Source of the DNA: JACQHM01 sp964535215 | Lineage (GTDB): Bacteria; Methylomirabilota; Methylomirabilia; Methylomirabilales; JACQHM01 | NCBI GenBank assembly: GCA_964535215.1 | Contig: CAZHST010000059.1 | Location: 1 to 16,176 of the forward strand | Direction of reading: 5' to 3' | DNA length: 16,176 nucleotides | Part shown: piece after piece, positions 6,097 to 13,456 of the stretch | Numbering within the stretch: the stretch's first letter is position 1 | How the letters are laid out: the number at the start of each line of letters is the position of its first letter | Position numbers and translations under genes: made by a program | The notes under the pieces: model-generated | What the model saw: only the letters and a program-made list of their open reading frames with translations | The model's database searches: none | What the model was told of the DNA's origin: nothing

Positions 6097-7257
6097 CTAT
6101 CTCGTCCCTTCCACCGCCCAGGGCTGAAGGAGGGCCTTCAGCGCCCCGGCCACCTCTTCCACCTGGTTCTCCGAAAGCTCGGGGTAGAGGGGGAGGGAGA
6201 GGACCTCCCGGGCGGCCCGTTCGGCCTCGGGGAAGTCTCCCTTTCGATACCCCAGGTCCTGGAAGGCCGGCTGGAGGTGTAACGGGAGCGGGTAGTAGAC
6301 CCTCGTCTCGATCCCTGCAGCCTTGAGCTGCTCCTTGAGCCTGTCGCGATGGGCAACTCTCACAGTGTACTGGTGGAAGACGTGCCGGACCCCATCCACC
6401 TCGTGGGGGATGACGACAGCCCCCCCCTTGAGCAGCTCACCGTAGCGGGTGGCAATGGTCCTCCGTCGCTCGTTCCACTCCGGGAGATGGCGGAGCTTGA
6501 CCCGTAAGACGGCCGCCTGAAGCTCGTCCAAGCGGCTGTTGAAGCCTAGCTCCTGATAGCTTTGCCAGTCGACCGATCCGTGGTGGCGAAGACGCCGGAC
6601 CCGTTCGGCCACGGCCGGATCCCCGGTCACCACCATCCCCCCATCGCCGTAGGCCGCCAGGTTCTTCGTGGGGTAGAAGCTGAAGCAGCCGACATCCCCC
6701 AGGGAACCCACCTTCCTTTTCCGGTATTCGGCCCCGAAGGCCTGGGCGCAGTCCTCAAGCACCTTGAGGTTGTAGAGCCGGGCCAGTTCAAGGAGCGGGT
6801 CCATGTCGGCCGGTTGGCCGTAGAGGTGGACGACGAGGAGCGCCTTCGGCCGGGTTGCCGGTCGCCGGTCACCAGCCACCGGTCTTTCCTTGAGGTAGTC
6901 CTCAACCTGGTTAGGATCCAGGTTCAAGGTGAGGGGGTCAATATCCACAAAGACCGGCCTCGCCCCGACGTGGGCGATGGCCGAGGCTGTGGCGATGAAG
7001 GTGAAGGGGGTTGTGAGGACCTCATCGCCTGGCCCGATCCCAAGCGCCCGGAGGGCCAGATGGAGGGCGTCACTCCCGGAGGCAACCCCGATCCCGAAGG
7101 GAACCCCCAAAAAGGCGGCCACTTCTCGCTCCAGGGCCTCCACGTTAGGGCCCAGGATGAACTGGCCGCTGGCCAGGACCTCCCGGAGGGCGGTTTCGAC
7201 CTCCTCCTGGATGGTCCGGTACTGGGTTTGCAAGTCGAGGAAAGGAACTGGCATCAT
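6097..7257 (-). CDS. DegT/DnrJ/EryC1/StrS family sugar aminotransferase
   Basis: This 386-aa enzyme is a PLP-dependent aminotransferase of nucleotide-linked keto sugars, supplying amino sugars for the exported polysaccharide. Fold-type I motifs are all visible: PFLDLQTQYRTI start, ASGSDALHLALRALGIGPGD (60-79), TTPFTFIATASAI, the EDCAQAFGA strand with D169, and CFSFYPTKNLAAYGDGG with the PLP lysine at K198. FNSRLDELQAAVL and the C-terminal VYYPLPLHLQ and EVLSLPLYPELSENQ are also present. The exact sugar cannot be read; the N-terminus is of the type in WbpE/FdtB-like enzymes. Start: ATG at 7257 (a second ATG follows directly), with AGGAGG six bases upstream. Residues about 125-137 (PVAGDRRPATRPK) are encoded by a GACCGG-type repeat. 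The first 113 bp overlap the end of the upstream fusion gene. Two degT remnants lie downstream. Confidence 0.92.
   Translation of the reverse strand: MMPVPFLDLQTQYRTIQEEVETALREVLASGQFILGPNVEALEREVAAFLGVPFGIGVASGSDALHLALRALGIGPGDEVLTTPFTFIATASAIAHVGARPVFVDIDPLTLNLDPNQVEDYLKERPVAGDRRPATRPKALLVVHLYGQPADMDPLLELARLYNLKVLEDCAQAFGAEYRKRKVGSLGDVGCFSFYPTKNLAAYGDGGMVVTGDPAVAERVRRLRHHGSVDWQSYQELGFNSRLDELQAAVLRVKLRHLPEWNERRRTIATRYGELLKGGAVVIPHEVDGVRHVFHQYTVRVAHRDRLKEQLKAAGIETRVYYPLPLHLQPAFQDLGYRKGDFPEAERAAREVLSLPLYPELSENQVEEVAGALKALLQPWAVEGTR
6853..6887. repeat. GC-rich repeat inside the degT coding sequence
   Basis: GGTTGCCGGTCGCCGGTCAC followed by CCACCGGTCTT repeats the GACCGG/CGGTC words seen around the four-helix-bundle gene. 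It encodes VAGDRRPATRP in the loop before the conserved ALLVVHLYGQPADM strand, a region of variable length in DegT proteins. It is in frame and does not interrupt a conserved motif. Origin by insertion is inferred. Confidence 0.65.
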
Positions 7258-9160
7258 CAGGATCCTCCTGCCGAAAGTGCTTCACAATCGCCTTAACAAG
7301 AGCGGGGATGGTATAGGCCTCCGGCATGATGTGGGTCTCCAGGCCGAACCGGGCCACCGCCTCTGCCGTGATGGGGCCGATGCAGGCCACCGCCACGCCG
7401 TCGAAAAGATCCTTCAGGTCCTCCCCTTGAAGCATCTCCATCAGGTTCGTCACGGTGGAGGAGCTGGTAAAGGTGACGACCTGGATCTTCTTCTCTTTCA
7501 TGAGCCGTTTGACCTGCCCTGCCACTTCCGGGGCCTTGCCCGTCCGATAGGCAGTCACCACATCAACCCTGGCCCCCCGCTTTCGAAGCTCTTCGGGGAG
7601 GACATCCCGCGCCACCTCCGCCCTGGGGAGGAGGATGGAGGCCCCAACCAGATCCTCTCCCTTTAAGGCCTCGACCAACCCTTCGGCCCGGAACTCGGCG
7701 GCCACGATGTCCGGCTTGATCCCCGCCTCCTCTAACCGGGCAGCCGTCCCAGGACCGATGGCCGAGATCTTGAGTCCCTTCAGCTCCCGGAGGTCCTTCC
7801 CCCGGGCCCGGAGCCTCTCGAGGAAGAAGTGAACGCCGTTTCTGCTTGTGAAGAGGAGCCAGTGGTACTGGTCAAGCCGATCAATCGCCTGATCCAGCGG
7901 GGCCCAGTCCTCGGGGGGGATGATCCGGATGGCGGGCGCCTGGATCACGTCAGCCCCATACGCCTCAAGGAGTTCGGTCAAGGTCTGAGCCTGTTCCCTG
8001 GCCCTTGTGACCAGCACCCGTTTTCCGAAGAGGGGCTTTTCCTCGAACCAACGGAGCTTCGACCGGAGACCCACCACACGGCCGATGATGGTGATGGCCG
8101 GAGGCTTCAGGCCCTTAGCCTTCTCCACGATGGTCTCAAGCGTTCCCTCAACGGTCTCCTGTTCCGCCGTCGTCCCGCACCGGATGATAGCAACGGGGGT
8201 CCTGGGATCCCGGCCCCCCTCTACGAGTTTTCTCACGATCTCCGGGAGGTTTGTGACCCCCATCAGGATGACCAGGGTGTCGATCCCCGTCGCGATCCGG
8301 TCCCAGGCGATCCGGGAGGTTTCCTTGGTCGGGTCCTCATGGCCGGTCAAGAAGGCGACGCTCGAGGCAAAGTCCCGGTGGGTCAGGGGGATGCCGGCGT
8401 AGGCCGGGACGGCGATGCTTGAGGTCACCCCGGGGACCATCTCAAAGGGGATCCCCGCTTCAGCGAGCGCCTCGGCCTCTTCCCCCCCACGGCCGAAGAT
8501 GAAGGGATCGCCCCCTTTCAAGCGGACGACCCTCTTCCCGGGCCTTGCCCGCTCAATTAAGAGCTGGTTGATCTCCTCCTGGGGAAGCCGGTGCTCGTGC
8601 TTTCCCACGGAGAGGAGTTCGGCGTCGGGCTTCCCGTAAGCGAGGAGCCGTTCGTCCACCAGGTGGTCATAGACGATGACATCAGCCTCCTGCAGGAGCT
8701 TCAACCCCTTCACCGTGATCAGACCCGGATCGCCGGGACCCGCCCCCACGAGGTAGACCTTGCCGGTACCGGCTGATGGCATCCCGCAAAAGGCGGGAAT
8801 GCCCCTATAGGTCCGTGTGGGGGCCAGCTCGCCTGTGACAGGGTCGATGGTCACCCCCAGCCCTTCGAGGGCGGTGATGCCGAGGAGGGGTTCAGGGGTG
8901 GGGAGGATGGCGGCCACGACGACCACCTGCCGGTCAGGGAGGGAAGGCAGGGTCACCTGGATCATGGCTAAAGGCGTTCGCACCCGCCGACCATCGGCCA
9001 CCCCCAGGTCCTGCTCCGCCGCCGCCACCAGGCCAAGTCGCTCGGCGAACGACGGGGGCACAATGACGTAGAAGGAACCGGTGTCCACCAAGCACGGCAC
9101 CTCTTCCCAGGGTTCCCCCCTTGGATGGGCCAATCGGGCTGTTATGCGGACGAATCCCAT
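7145..9160 (-). CDS. aspartic protease domain fused to CobA (SUMT) and HemD
   Basis: A single 671-codon frame. Residues 1-120 match clan AA (retropepsin-like) aspartic proteases: PCLVDTGSFYVIVP with catalytic D26-T-G, then LLGITALEGLGVTIDP. Residues 134-370 are uroporphyrinogen-III C-methyltransferase: VYLVGAGPGDPGLITVKG, VVRLKGGDPFIFGRGGEEAE, MVPGVTSSIAVPAYAGIPLTH; it makes precorrin-2. Residues 377-630 are uroporphyrinogen-III synthase (LFTSRNGVHFFLERL, LLPRAEVARDVLPEEL, VVTFTSSSTVTNLM), which closes and inverts the tetrapyrrole ring. CobA-HemD fusions are common; the protease part is not. The joint (GIPAFCGMPSAGTG) is encoded by a palindromic repeat and contains an ATG at 8782 from which CobA-HemD alone could start, though without a good Shine-Dalgarno sequence. 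Residues after 630 are low-complexity and read into degT. The start overlaps hemC by 19 bp, supporting 9160. Confidence 0.88.
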   Translation of the reverse strand: MGFVRITARLAHPRGEPWEEVPCLVDTGSFYVIVPPSFAERLGLVAAAEQDLGVADGRRVRTPLAMIQVTLPSLPDRQVVVVAAILPTPEPLLGITALEGLGVTIDPVTGELAPTRTYRGIPAFCGMPSAGTGKVYLVGAGPGDPGLITVKGLKLLQEADVIVYDHLVDERLLAYGKPDAELLSVGKHEHRLPQEEINQLLIERARPGKRVVRLKGGDPFIFGRGGEEAEALAEAGIPFEMVPGVTSSIAVPAYAGIPLTHRDFASSVAFLTGHEDPTKETSRIAWDRIATGIDTLVILMGVTNLPEIVRKLVEGGRDPRTPVAIIRCGTTAEQETVEGTLETIVEKAKGLKPPAITIIGRVVGLRSKLRWFEEKPLFGKRVLVTRAREQAQTLTELLEAYGADVIQAPAIRIIPPEDWAPLDQAIDRLDQYHWLLFTSRNGVHFFLERLRARGKDLRELKGLKISAIGPGTAARLEEAGIKPDIVAAEFRAEGLVEALKGEDLVGASILLPRAEVARDVLPEELRKRGARVDVVTAYRTGKAPEVAGQVKRLMKEKKIQVVTFTSSSTVTNLMEMLQGEDLKDLFDGVAVACIGPITAEAVARFGLETHIMPEAYTIPALVKAIVKHFRQEDPDDASSFPRLANPVPDHPGGGRNRPPGGPGQRPVHPGP
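7264..7269 (-). promoter_or_regulatory. Shine-Dalgarno sequence of degT inside the end of the fusion gene
   Basis: AGGAGG on the minus strand, six bases before the ATG at 7257, fixes the degT start. It lies within the last coding part of the protease-CobA-HemD frame, so degT can be translated independently although the two frames overlap. Confidence 0.75.
8778..8803. repeat. REP-like palindrome at the protease-CobA joint
   Basis: GGCATCCCGC and GCGGGAATGCC face each other across AAAAG, giving a ten-pair stem with one bulged base. Palindromes of this GGCATTCCCGC type are typical dispersed intergenic elements. This one is entirely in coding sequence and encodes the linker GIPAFCGMP between the two domains. 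Confidence 0.85.
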
Positions 9161-10089
9161 TTCCCCTGGATGATCTCCTCCAAGAGCTTATCGGCGCCTT
9201 GGGCCAGGAGCGTCTCGGCCAGGGCCGCCCCGAGCGCTTCCGCGTCCTGAGGGCTGCCCTCGAGGGTGTCGCGGAGGAGCTTTTGGCCGTCTAGGCTGGC
9301 CACCATCCCTGTGATGACCAAACGGCCCTGCTGGAGCCTGGCATGGGCGGCCATCGGGACCTGGCAGCTCCCGAAGAGCCTCTTTAAAAAGGCCCGCTCG
9401 GCCAAGACCGCGAAACGGCTCTCCGGATGGTCGAGGGCTGCGACCAGATCGCCCACGGCATCCCCCTCCCGGACCTCGATCGCCAGCGCCCCCTGGCCGA
9501 TGGCGGGGATGGAGATCTCCTCCGGGAGGTATTCGGTCACCCGCTCCTCCAGGCCTAACCGTTTGATCCCTGCGGCGGCCACGACGATGGCATCTAACCC
9601 CTCGCCCTCGAGCTTCCGAAGCCTCGTGTCCAGGTTGCCGCGGAGGGGGACGATCTCCAAATCGGGCCTGATGTGGAGCAGTTGGACCGCCCGCCGGAGG
9701 CTACTGGTTCCAACCCTTGCCCCCTCGGGAAGCCGGGAAAAGGGGTGACCGGCCCTGGAGATCAGGGCATCCCTGGGGTCTTCGCGCAACGGGATGGCCC
9801 CCAGCACGAGGCCCTTTGGGAGGTGGGCGGGAAGGTCCTTCAAGCTGTGGACGGCCAGATCAATCCGACCGGTGAGAAGGGCTTCCTCAATCTCCTTGAC
9901 GAAGAGGCCCTTCCCCCCAAGCTTGGCCAAAGGGGCATCGGTCAGCTTGTCGCCCGAGGTCTTGATCTTGGTCAATGTGATGGAGAGCTTAGGGAACCGG
10001 TGCTGGAGGGCCTCCGCCACCCATCCCGCCTGGGCCAGGGCCAGTTGACTTCCGCGGGTCCCGATCTTGAGCTGCAAGCCATCAGCCAT
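9142..10089 (-). CDS. hemC: porphobilinogen deaminase (hydroxymethylbilane synthase)
   Basis: This 315-aa cytoplasmic enzyme joins four porphobilinogen molecules into hydroxymethylbilane, the substrate of the HemD domain encoded next. Family motifs are clear: LKIGTRGSQLALAQA start, GKGLFVKEIEEALL, DLAVHSLKDLP with the catalytic aspartate, RVGTSSLRRAVQL, LRGNLDTRLRKL, and LFGSCQVPMAAHA. In this last motif C242 carries the dipyrromethane cofactor (same number as in E. coli). Start: ATG at 10089 with AGGGGGG seven bases upstream gives the normal N-terminus. A GTG at 10110, with AGGAGGG nine bases upstream, would add seven residues and cannot be excluded. It follows hemA by 35-56 bp and overlaps the fusion gene by 19 bp. 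Confidence 0.96.
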   Translation of the reverse strand: MADGLQLKIGTRGSQLALAQAGWVAEALQHRFPKLSITLTKIKTSGDKLTDAPLAKLGGKGLFVKEIEEALLTGRIDLAVHSLKDLPAHLPKGLVLGAIPLREDPRDALISRAGHPFSRLPEGARVGTSSLRRAVQLLHIRPDLEIVPLRGNLDTRLRKLEGEGLDAIVVAAAGIKRLGLEERVTEYLPEEISIPAIGQGALAIEVREGDAVGDLVAALDHPESRFAVLAERAFLKRLFGSCQVPMAAHARLQQGRLVITGMVASLDGQKLLRDTLEGSPQDAEALGAALAETLLAQGADKLLEEIIQGKWDSSA

Positions 10090-10145
10090 CCTGATGCCCC
10101 CCTTGAACACCCCTGTGAACCCTCCTAAAGCTGCAAGCTGATGGC

Positions 10146-11426
10146 TTACCGTCCTTGTTCGTCGTCCAGGCTAAAGAGTTTCCGGAGCACCGTGGTGTAG
10201 AGGTAGCCGTCCCGGGAAGCGGCCTGCCGCTTCAGCTCCGTCATCGGTTCATGGAGGATCTTGTTGATGAGGGAGACCGTTAAGGCGGCGATGACCTCCC
10301 GCTCCTTTGGGGTGAGGTGGGGGAGGCGGTTGAGCGTCTTCTCGAGCTCTGCCTCCCGGATGGCCTCGAGCTTCCTCCGTAAGCTCACGATGGTCGGGAC
10401 GACCTCTAAGCTCTTCAGCCATGAGAGGAAATGGGCCACCTCCTTCTCCACGATGGCCTCGGCCCGTTCCGCCTCCTTCTTCCGCTCCCGGAGGTTAGCC
10501 TGGACTACCCCTTCGAGGTCGTCAATGTCGTACAGGTAGACATTGTCGAGGTCGTTGACGGAGGGGTCGATGTCCCGGGGGACGGCGATGTCGATCAGGA
10601 AGATCGGCCGGTTCTTCCGTAAGCGGATGACCGTTTCCATTTCAGGGCGCCAGAGGACGTAGTGGGGGGCTCCCGTGGAGCTGATGACGACGTCGGCATG
10701 GGTCAGTTCGTCTTTGATCTCGGCAAAGGGGATGGCCTTCCCCTGCAGCCTCTCGGCCAGCTCTTTTGCCCGCTCATAGCTCCGGTTCGAGACGATGATG
10801 CTCTTGACCCCCTCGTCGAGGAGGTGGCGGGCCGCCAGCTCCGCCATCTCCCCGGCGCCGAGGATCATCGCCGTCCGGCCTGAGAGGTCCCCGAAGATCT
10901 TCTTGGCCAGCTCCACCGCCGCGGAAGGCACCGAGACGGCCGCCTGGGCGACACCCGTCTCGGTCCTCACGCGCTTCGCCACGTAAAGGGCCCTCTCGCA
11001 GAGGTGGTTCAGGATCGCCCCCGTGGCCTCCTGCTCTAACGCCACCTGGTAGGCGGCCTTGAACTGACCCACGATCTGGGGCTCGCCGATCACCATCGCA
11101 TCCAGGCTCGAGGCCACGCGGAAGACGTGCCGGACCGCCTCCGCCTGGGTGTACAGGTAGAGGGTCCCCTCGAAGAGGGCCCTGTCGATTCCATGGTACT
11201 CCGAGAGGAAGCGGACGATGGCGGCCCTTCCCTCCTCCACGTCCTCGACCGTGGCGTAGACCTCGACCCGGTTGCACGTGGAGAGGATCATCTGCTCCAG
11301 GATGGCCGGGGCCCGGCCCAGCAGCTCCAGGGCCTTGGGCAGCTCCTGCTCGGGGACCGAGAGCTGCTCCCGCAGCTCCACCGGCGCCGTCTTGTGGCTT
11401 AAGCCTAAGGCGATGATCTCCATCAT
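10146..11426 (-). CDS. hemA: glutamyl-tRNA reductase
   Basis: This enzyme makes the first committed step of the C5 pathway, reducing glutamyl-tRNA(Glu) to glutamate-1-semialdehyde with NADPH. The 426-aa protein shows the full family set: IIALGLSHKTAPVELRE, STCNRVEVYA with the nucleophile C51 (C50 from the second ATG), and GEPQIVGQFKAAY. The NADPH fold carries MILGAGEMAELAARHL, followed by VVISSTGAP, IFLIDIAVPRDIDP, and the C-terminal dimerisation helices. Two ATG codons stand in tandem (11426 and 11423); the second gives the usual numbering. It starts four bases after the stop of the CcsA-like gene, so translation is likely coupled. The aminotransferase HemL, the next enzyme, is not in the window. 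Confidence 0.97.
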   Translation of the reverse strand: MMEIIALGLSHKTAPVELREQLSVPEQELPKALELLGRAPAILEQMILSTCNRVEVYATVEDVEEGRAAIVRFLSEYHGIDRALFEGTLYLYTQAEAVRHVFRVASSLDAMVIGEPQIVGQFKAAYQVALEQEATGAILNHLCERALYVAKRVRTETGVAQAAVSVPSAAVELAKKIFGDLSGRTAMILGAGEMAELAARHLLDEGVKSIIVSNRSYERAKELAERLQGKAIPFAEIKDELTHADVVISSTGAPHYVLWRPEMETVIRLRKNRPIFLIDIAVPRDIDPSVNDLDNVYLYDIDDLEGVVQANLRERKKEAERAEAIVEKEVAHFLSWLKSLEVVPTIVSLRRKLEAIREAELEKTLNRLPHLTPKEREVIAALTVSLINKILHEPMTELKRQAASRDGYLYTTVLRKLFSLDDEQGR

Positions 11427-11430
11427 GGCT

Positions 11431-12231
11431 CTAGCCCTGTTCGGAGAGACTCACGCCCAAGAAGGCGAAGACGATGGCCCCAAAGCCGATCAGGGAAAGG
11501 ACGGCGGCCTTCCGCCCGCGCCAGCCGAAGGAGAGGCGGGCGTGGAGGAGGGCGGCGTAGATCACCCAGGTCATCAGGCCGCTGGTCTCCTTCGGATCCC
11601 ATGCCCAGTACGTGCCCCACGCGTACCCGGCCCAGATGGTCCCGGTGATGAGACCGAGCGTAAAGAGGGGAAAGCCGATGGACAGGGAGCGGAAGCCAAG
11701 CCGGTCCAGGAGGTCCAGGGAGGGGAGGCGTCGGGAGAAGGCCCCAGGGGTCTTGGACTTCAACTGGCGCTCCTGGAGGAGGTACATGAAGGCTGCGAGG
11801 GAAGCGAAGACCAGGGCGGCGTTTCCGATGAGGACGAGGCCGACGTGGAGGTAGAGCCAGAAGCCCTGGAGCCGTGGCATCAGCTCCTGGAAGGTCTTGG
11901 GGAGGGCGGCCGCCGTCCCCAGGGCCAGGAGGACAATCGGCATGATGAAGGAGCCGATCCCTTTGTTCCTGTACCGGAACTCGATGAAAAGGTAGATCAG
12001 GACGAAGGCCCAGGCGAAGACCGAGAGGGATTCGTAGAGGTTACTGAGCGGGGGATGACCGGCGTGGTAGATTCGGGTCAGGAGGGCCAGGGAGTGGGTG
12101 CCGAAGCCGGCAAGGGTGGAGGCGCTGGCCAGACGGGAGATGAAACCCTCTTTGATGACCAGGGGGCAGAGGTAGGCCAGGGTTGCCACCAGGTAAAAGC
12201 CCAACGCCAGATAGATGAGGGTGCTCTCCAT
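11431..12231 (-). CDS. ccsA: CcsA/ResC/HemX-type cytochrome c assembly membrane protein
   Basis: This 266-aa protein has about eight membrane segments and the heme-handling tryptophan motif WGTYWAWD (205-212), followed by PKETSGLMTWVIYAALLHAR. Conserved histidines at 46, 129 and 230 suit heme ligation. Such proteins carry heme across the inner membrane for system II cytochrome c maturation. Near-identical proteins named HemX sit beside hemA and may influence its level. Position directly before hemA allows either role; the WWD-like motif is shared by both. No Ccs1/ResB partner is seen here. It starts 30 bp after the siroheme gene; the Shine-Dalgarno sequence is weak. Confidence 0.88.
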   Translation of the reverse strand: MESTLIYLALGFYLVATLAYLCPLVIKEGFISRLASASTLAGFGTHSLALLTRIYHAGHPPLSNLYESLSVFAWAFVLIYLFIEFRYRNKGIGSFIMPIVLLALGTAAALPKTFQELMPRLQGFWLYLHVGLVLIGNAALVFASLAAFMYLLQERQLKSKTPGAFSRRLPSLDLLDRLGFRSLSIGFPLFTLGLITGTIWAGYAWGTYWAWDPKETSGLMTWVIYAALLHARLSFGWRGRKAAVLSLIGFGAIVFAFLGVSLSEQG

Positions 12232-12261
12232 CCCAGAACCCGTGTCGCATGCGGGGGTCCG

Positions 12262-12915
12262 TTACGGTGAGGGGAGGGGGATCGGCCGGAGTTGCCGGAA
12301 GAGGGCCTCGGCCTGCTCCTCCCAGGCCAGGCGATCGCGGCGGAACAGCTCCAGGGAATCGAGGCGGACCAGGGCCGTCAGGAGTTCTTTCCGCCGCTTG
12401 AAATCGGCGATCTCGCGCTGGGCCCGCTCCCGGAGCTTCTTCAGGGCCTCCAGCAGGTCGCCGTACTCCTCCCCGTACCGGGCCTCCAGCTCCTCCCGGA
12501 TCCGCTTCGCCAGCGCAGGGCTCACGCCGCCGGTGGAGGTGGCGATGACCAGATCCCCCCGCCGGACGATGGAGGGGGCCAGATACGTCGAAAGCTCGGG
12601 ATCGTCCGCGACGTTCACAGGGACCTTCTCCACCTGCGCCTCTTTCGCGAGCCGGGCGTTGGTCTCCCGATCATCGGTGGCTCCGATGGCGAGGAACGCC
12701 CCCTTGACATCCCCTTCCTGGTAGGTCCGGCGGTAGACGACGATCCGGCCCTGGACGGCCAGTTCCTCCAGGCGAGGGGTCAGGGAGGGGCTCACCACCA
12801 CGACCTCGGCGCCGAAGCCGAGGAGCCCCTCCACCTTCCGCTGGGCCACCTCGCCCCCTCCCACCACCAGACACCGCCGCCCCCGGAGATCCACCATTAA
12901 CGGATAGTACGCCAT
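12262..12915 (-). CDS. precorrin-2 dehydrogenase / sirohydrochlorin ferrochelatase (CysG N-terminal type)
   Basis: This 217-aa protein resembles Met8 and the N-terminal part of CysG. The NAD fold reads CLVVGGGEVAQRKVEGLL (15-32), then AIGATDDRETNARL, VPVNVADDPELSTYLAPS with the catalytic aspartate region, and RRGDLVIATSTGGVSPALAKRIREELE. It oxidises precorrin-2, made by the CobA domain of the fusion protein in the same operon, to sirohydrochlorin and may insert iron to give siroheme. The frame is open far upstream to 13194, but that part overlaps nrdR in another frame. ATG at 12915 gives the family start MAYYPLMVDLRG, seven bases after the nrdR stop, with no strong Shine-Dalgarno sequence. 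The last 65 residues are charged and helical, longer than the minimal enzyme. Confidence 0.92.
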   Translation of the reverse strand: MAYYPLMVDLRGRRCLVVGGGEVAQRKVEGLLGFGAEVVVVSPSLTPRLEELAVQGRIVVYRRTYQEGDVKGAFLAIGATDDRETNARLAKEAQVEKVPVNVADDPELSTYLAPSIVRRGDLVIATSTGGVSPALAKRIREELEARYGEEYGDLLEALKKLRERAQREIADFKRRKELLTALVRLDSLELFRRDRLAWEEQAEALFRQLRPIPLPSP

Positions 12916-12922
12916 CTTTTGA

Positions 12923-13456
12923 TCAACCGGTTGAACTGACAGGAGCCCCCGGGGTCCCGGGCTCGGGGTCCCGCTTGGCTTGTTCTTCTCGGGCCCTCCT
13001 GGCGTTGGCCTCCAGGAGGCTTCGGATCTCCTCCACGAAGTCGCCCACGTCCTTAAAGGAACGGTAGACCGAGGCGAAGCGGACATAGGCCACCTCGTCC
13101 AACGCGTGGAGGCGCTGCATGAGGTACTCGCCGATCTCTTTCGAGGTGATCTCCCGGTCCGGCTTCTCCAGGAGCCTGGCCTCCACCTCCTCAACGATCT
13201 TTTCCAGCTCAGCCACAGGGATCGGTCGCTTCTGGGTGGCCTTCAGAAGGCCGGTGAGCAGCTTGTTCCGGTCGAAGGGCTCCCGGCGTCCATCCTTCTT
13301 CACCACCATGAGGTGGATCTCCTCGATCCGCTCGTAGGTGGTGAAGCGCCGTCCGCATTGCTGGCACTGACGCCTCCGACGGATGAACTCCCCATCCTTC
13401 CCTTCCCGGGAGTCAATGACCTTCTCGTCCGAGCTGCCGCAGTACGGGCACTTCAC
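12923..13456 (-). CDS. nrdR: ribonucleotide reductase transcriptional repressor NrdR
   Basis: This DNA-binding regulator senses ATP/dATP and represses ribonucleotide reductase operons. Zinc-ribbon cysteines C3, C6, C31 and C34 are in MKCPYCGSSDEKVIDSRE and RRRRQCQQCGRRFTTYER. The ATP-cone covers about 49-140 (VVKKDGRREPFDRNKL, EVAYVRFASVYRSFKDV). The 177-aa length is some 20-25 more than usual because of a low-complexity tail after EEIRSLLE (RREEQAKRDPEPGTPGAP-like). Start: GTG at 13456, overlapping the glyA stop as GTGA, so its translation should be coupled to glyA. The glyA-nrdR pairing is frequent in bacteria. No NrdR box was found in the window. Confidence 0.96.
   Translation of the reverse strand: MKCPYCGSSDEKVIDSREGKDGEFIRRRRQCQQCGRRFTTYERIEEIHLMVVKKDGRREPFDRNKLLTGLLKATQKRPIPVAELEKIVEEVEARLLEKPDREITSKEIGEYLMQRLHALDEVAYVRFASVYRSFKDVGDFVEEIRSLLEANARRAREEQAKRDPEPGTPGAPVSSTG

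Noticed and set aside
11272..12270. 332-codon plus-strand frame opposite hemA and ccsA
   Set aside because: Composition is dominated by glycine and glutamate from reversed leucine/proline codons; both minus-strand genes are secure.
12916..13194. N-terminal extension of the precorrin-2 dehydrogenase frame
   Set aside because: It overlaps nrdR in another frame and encodes an Arg/Ser-rich stretch; the family start is at 12915.
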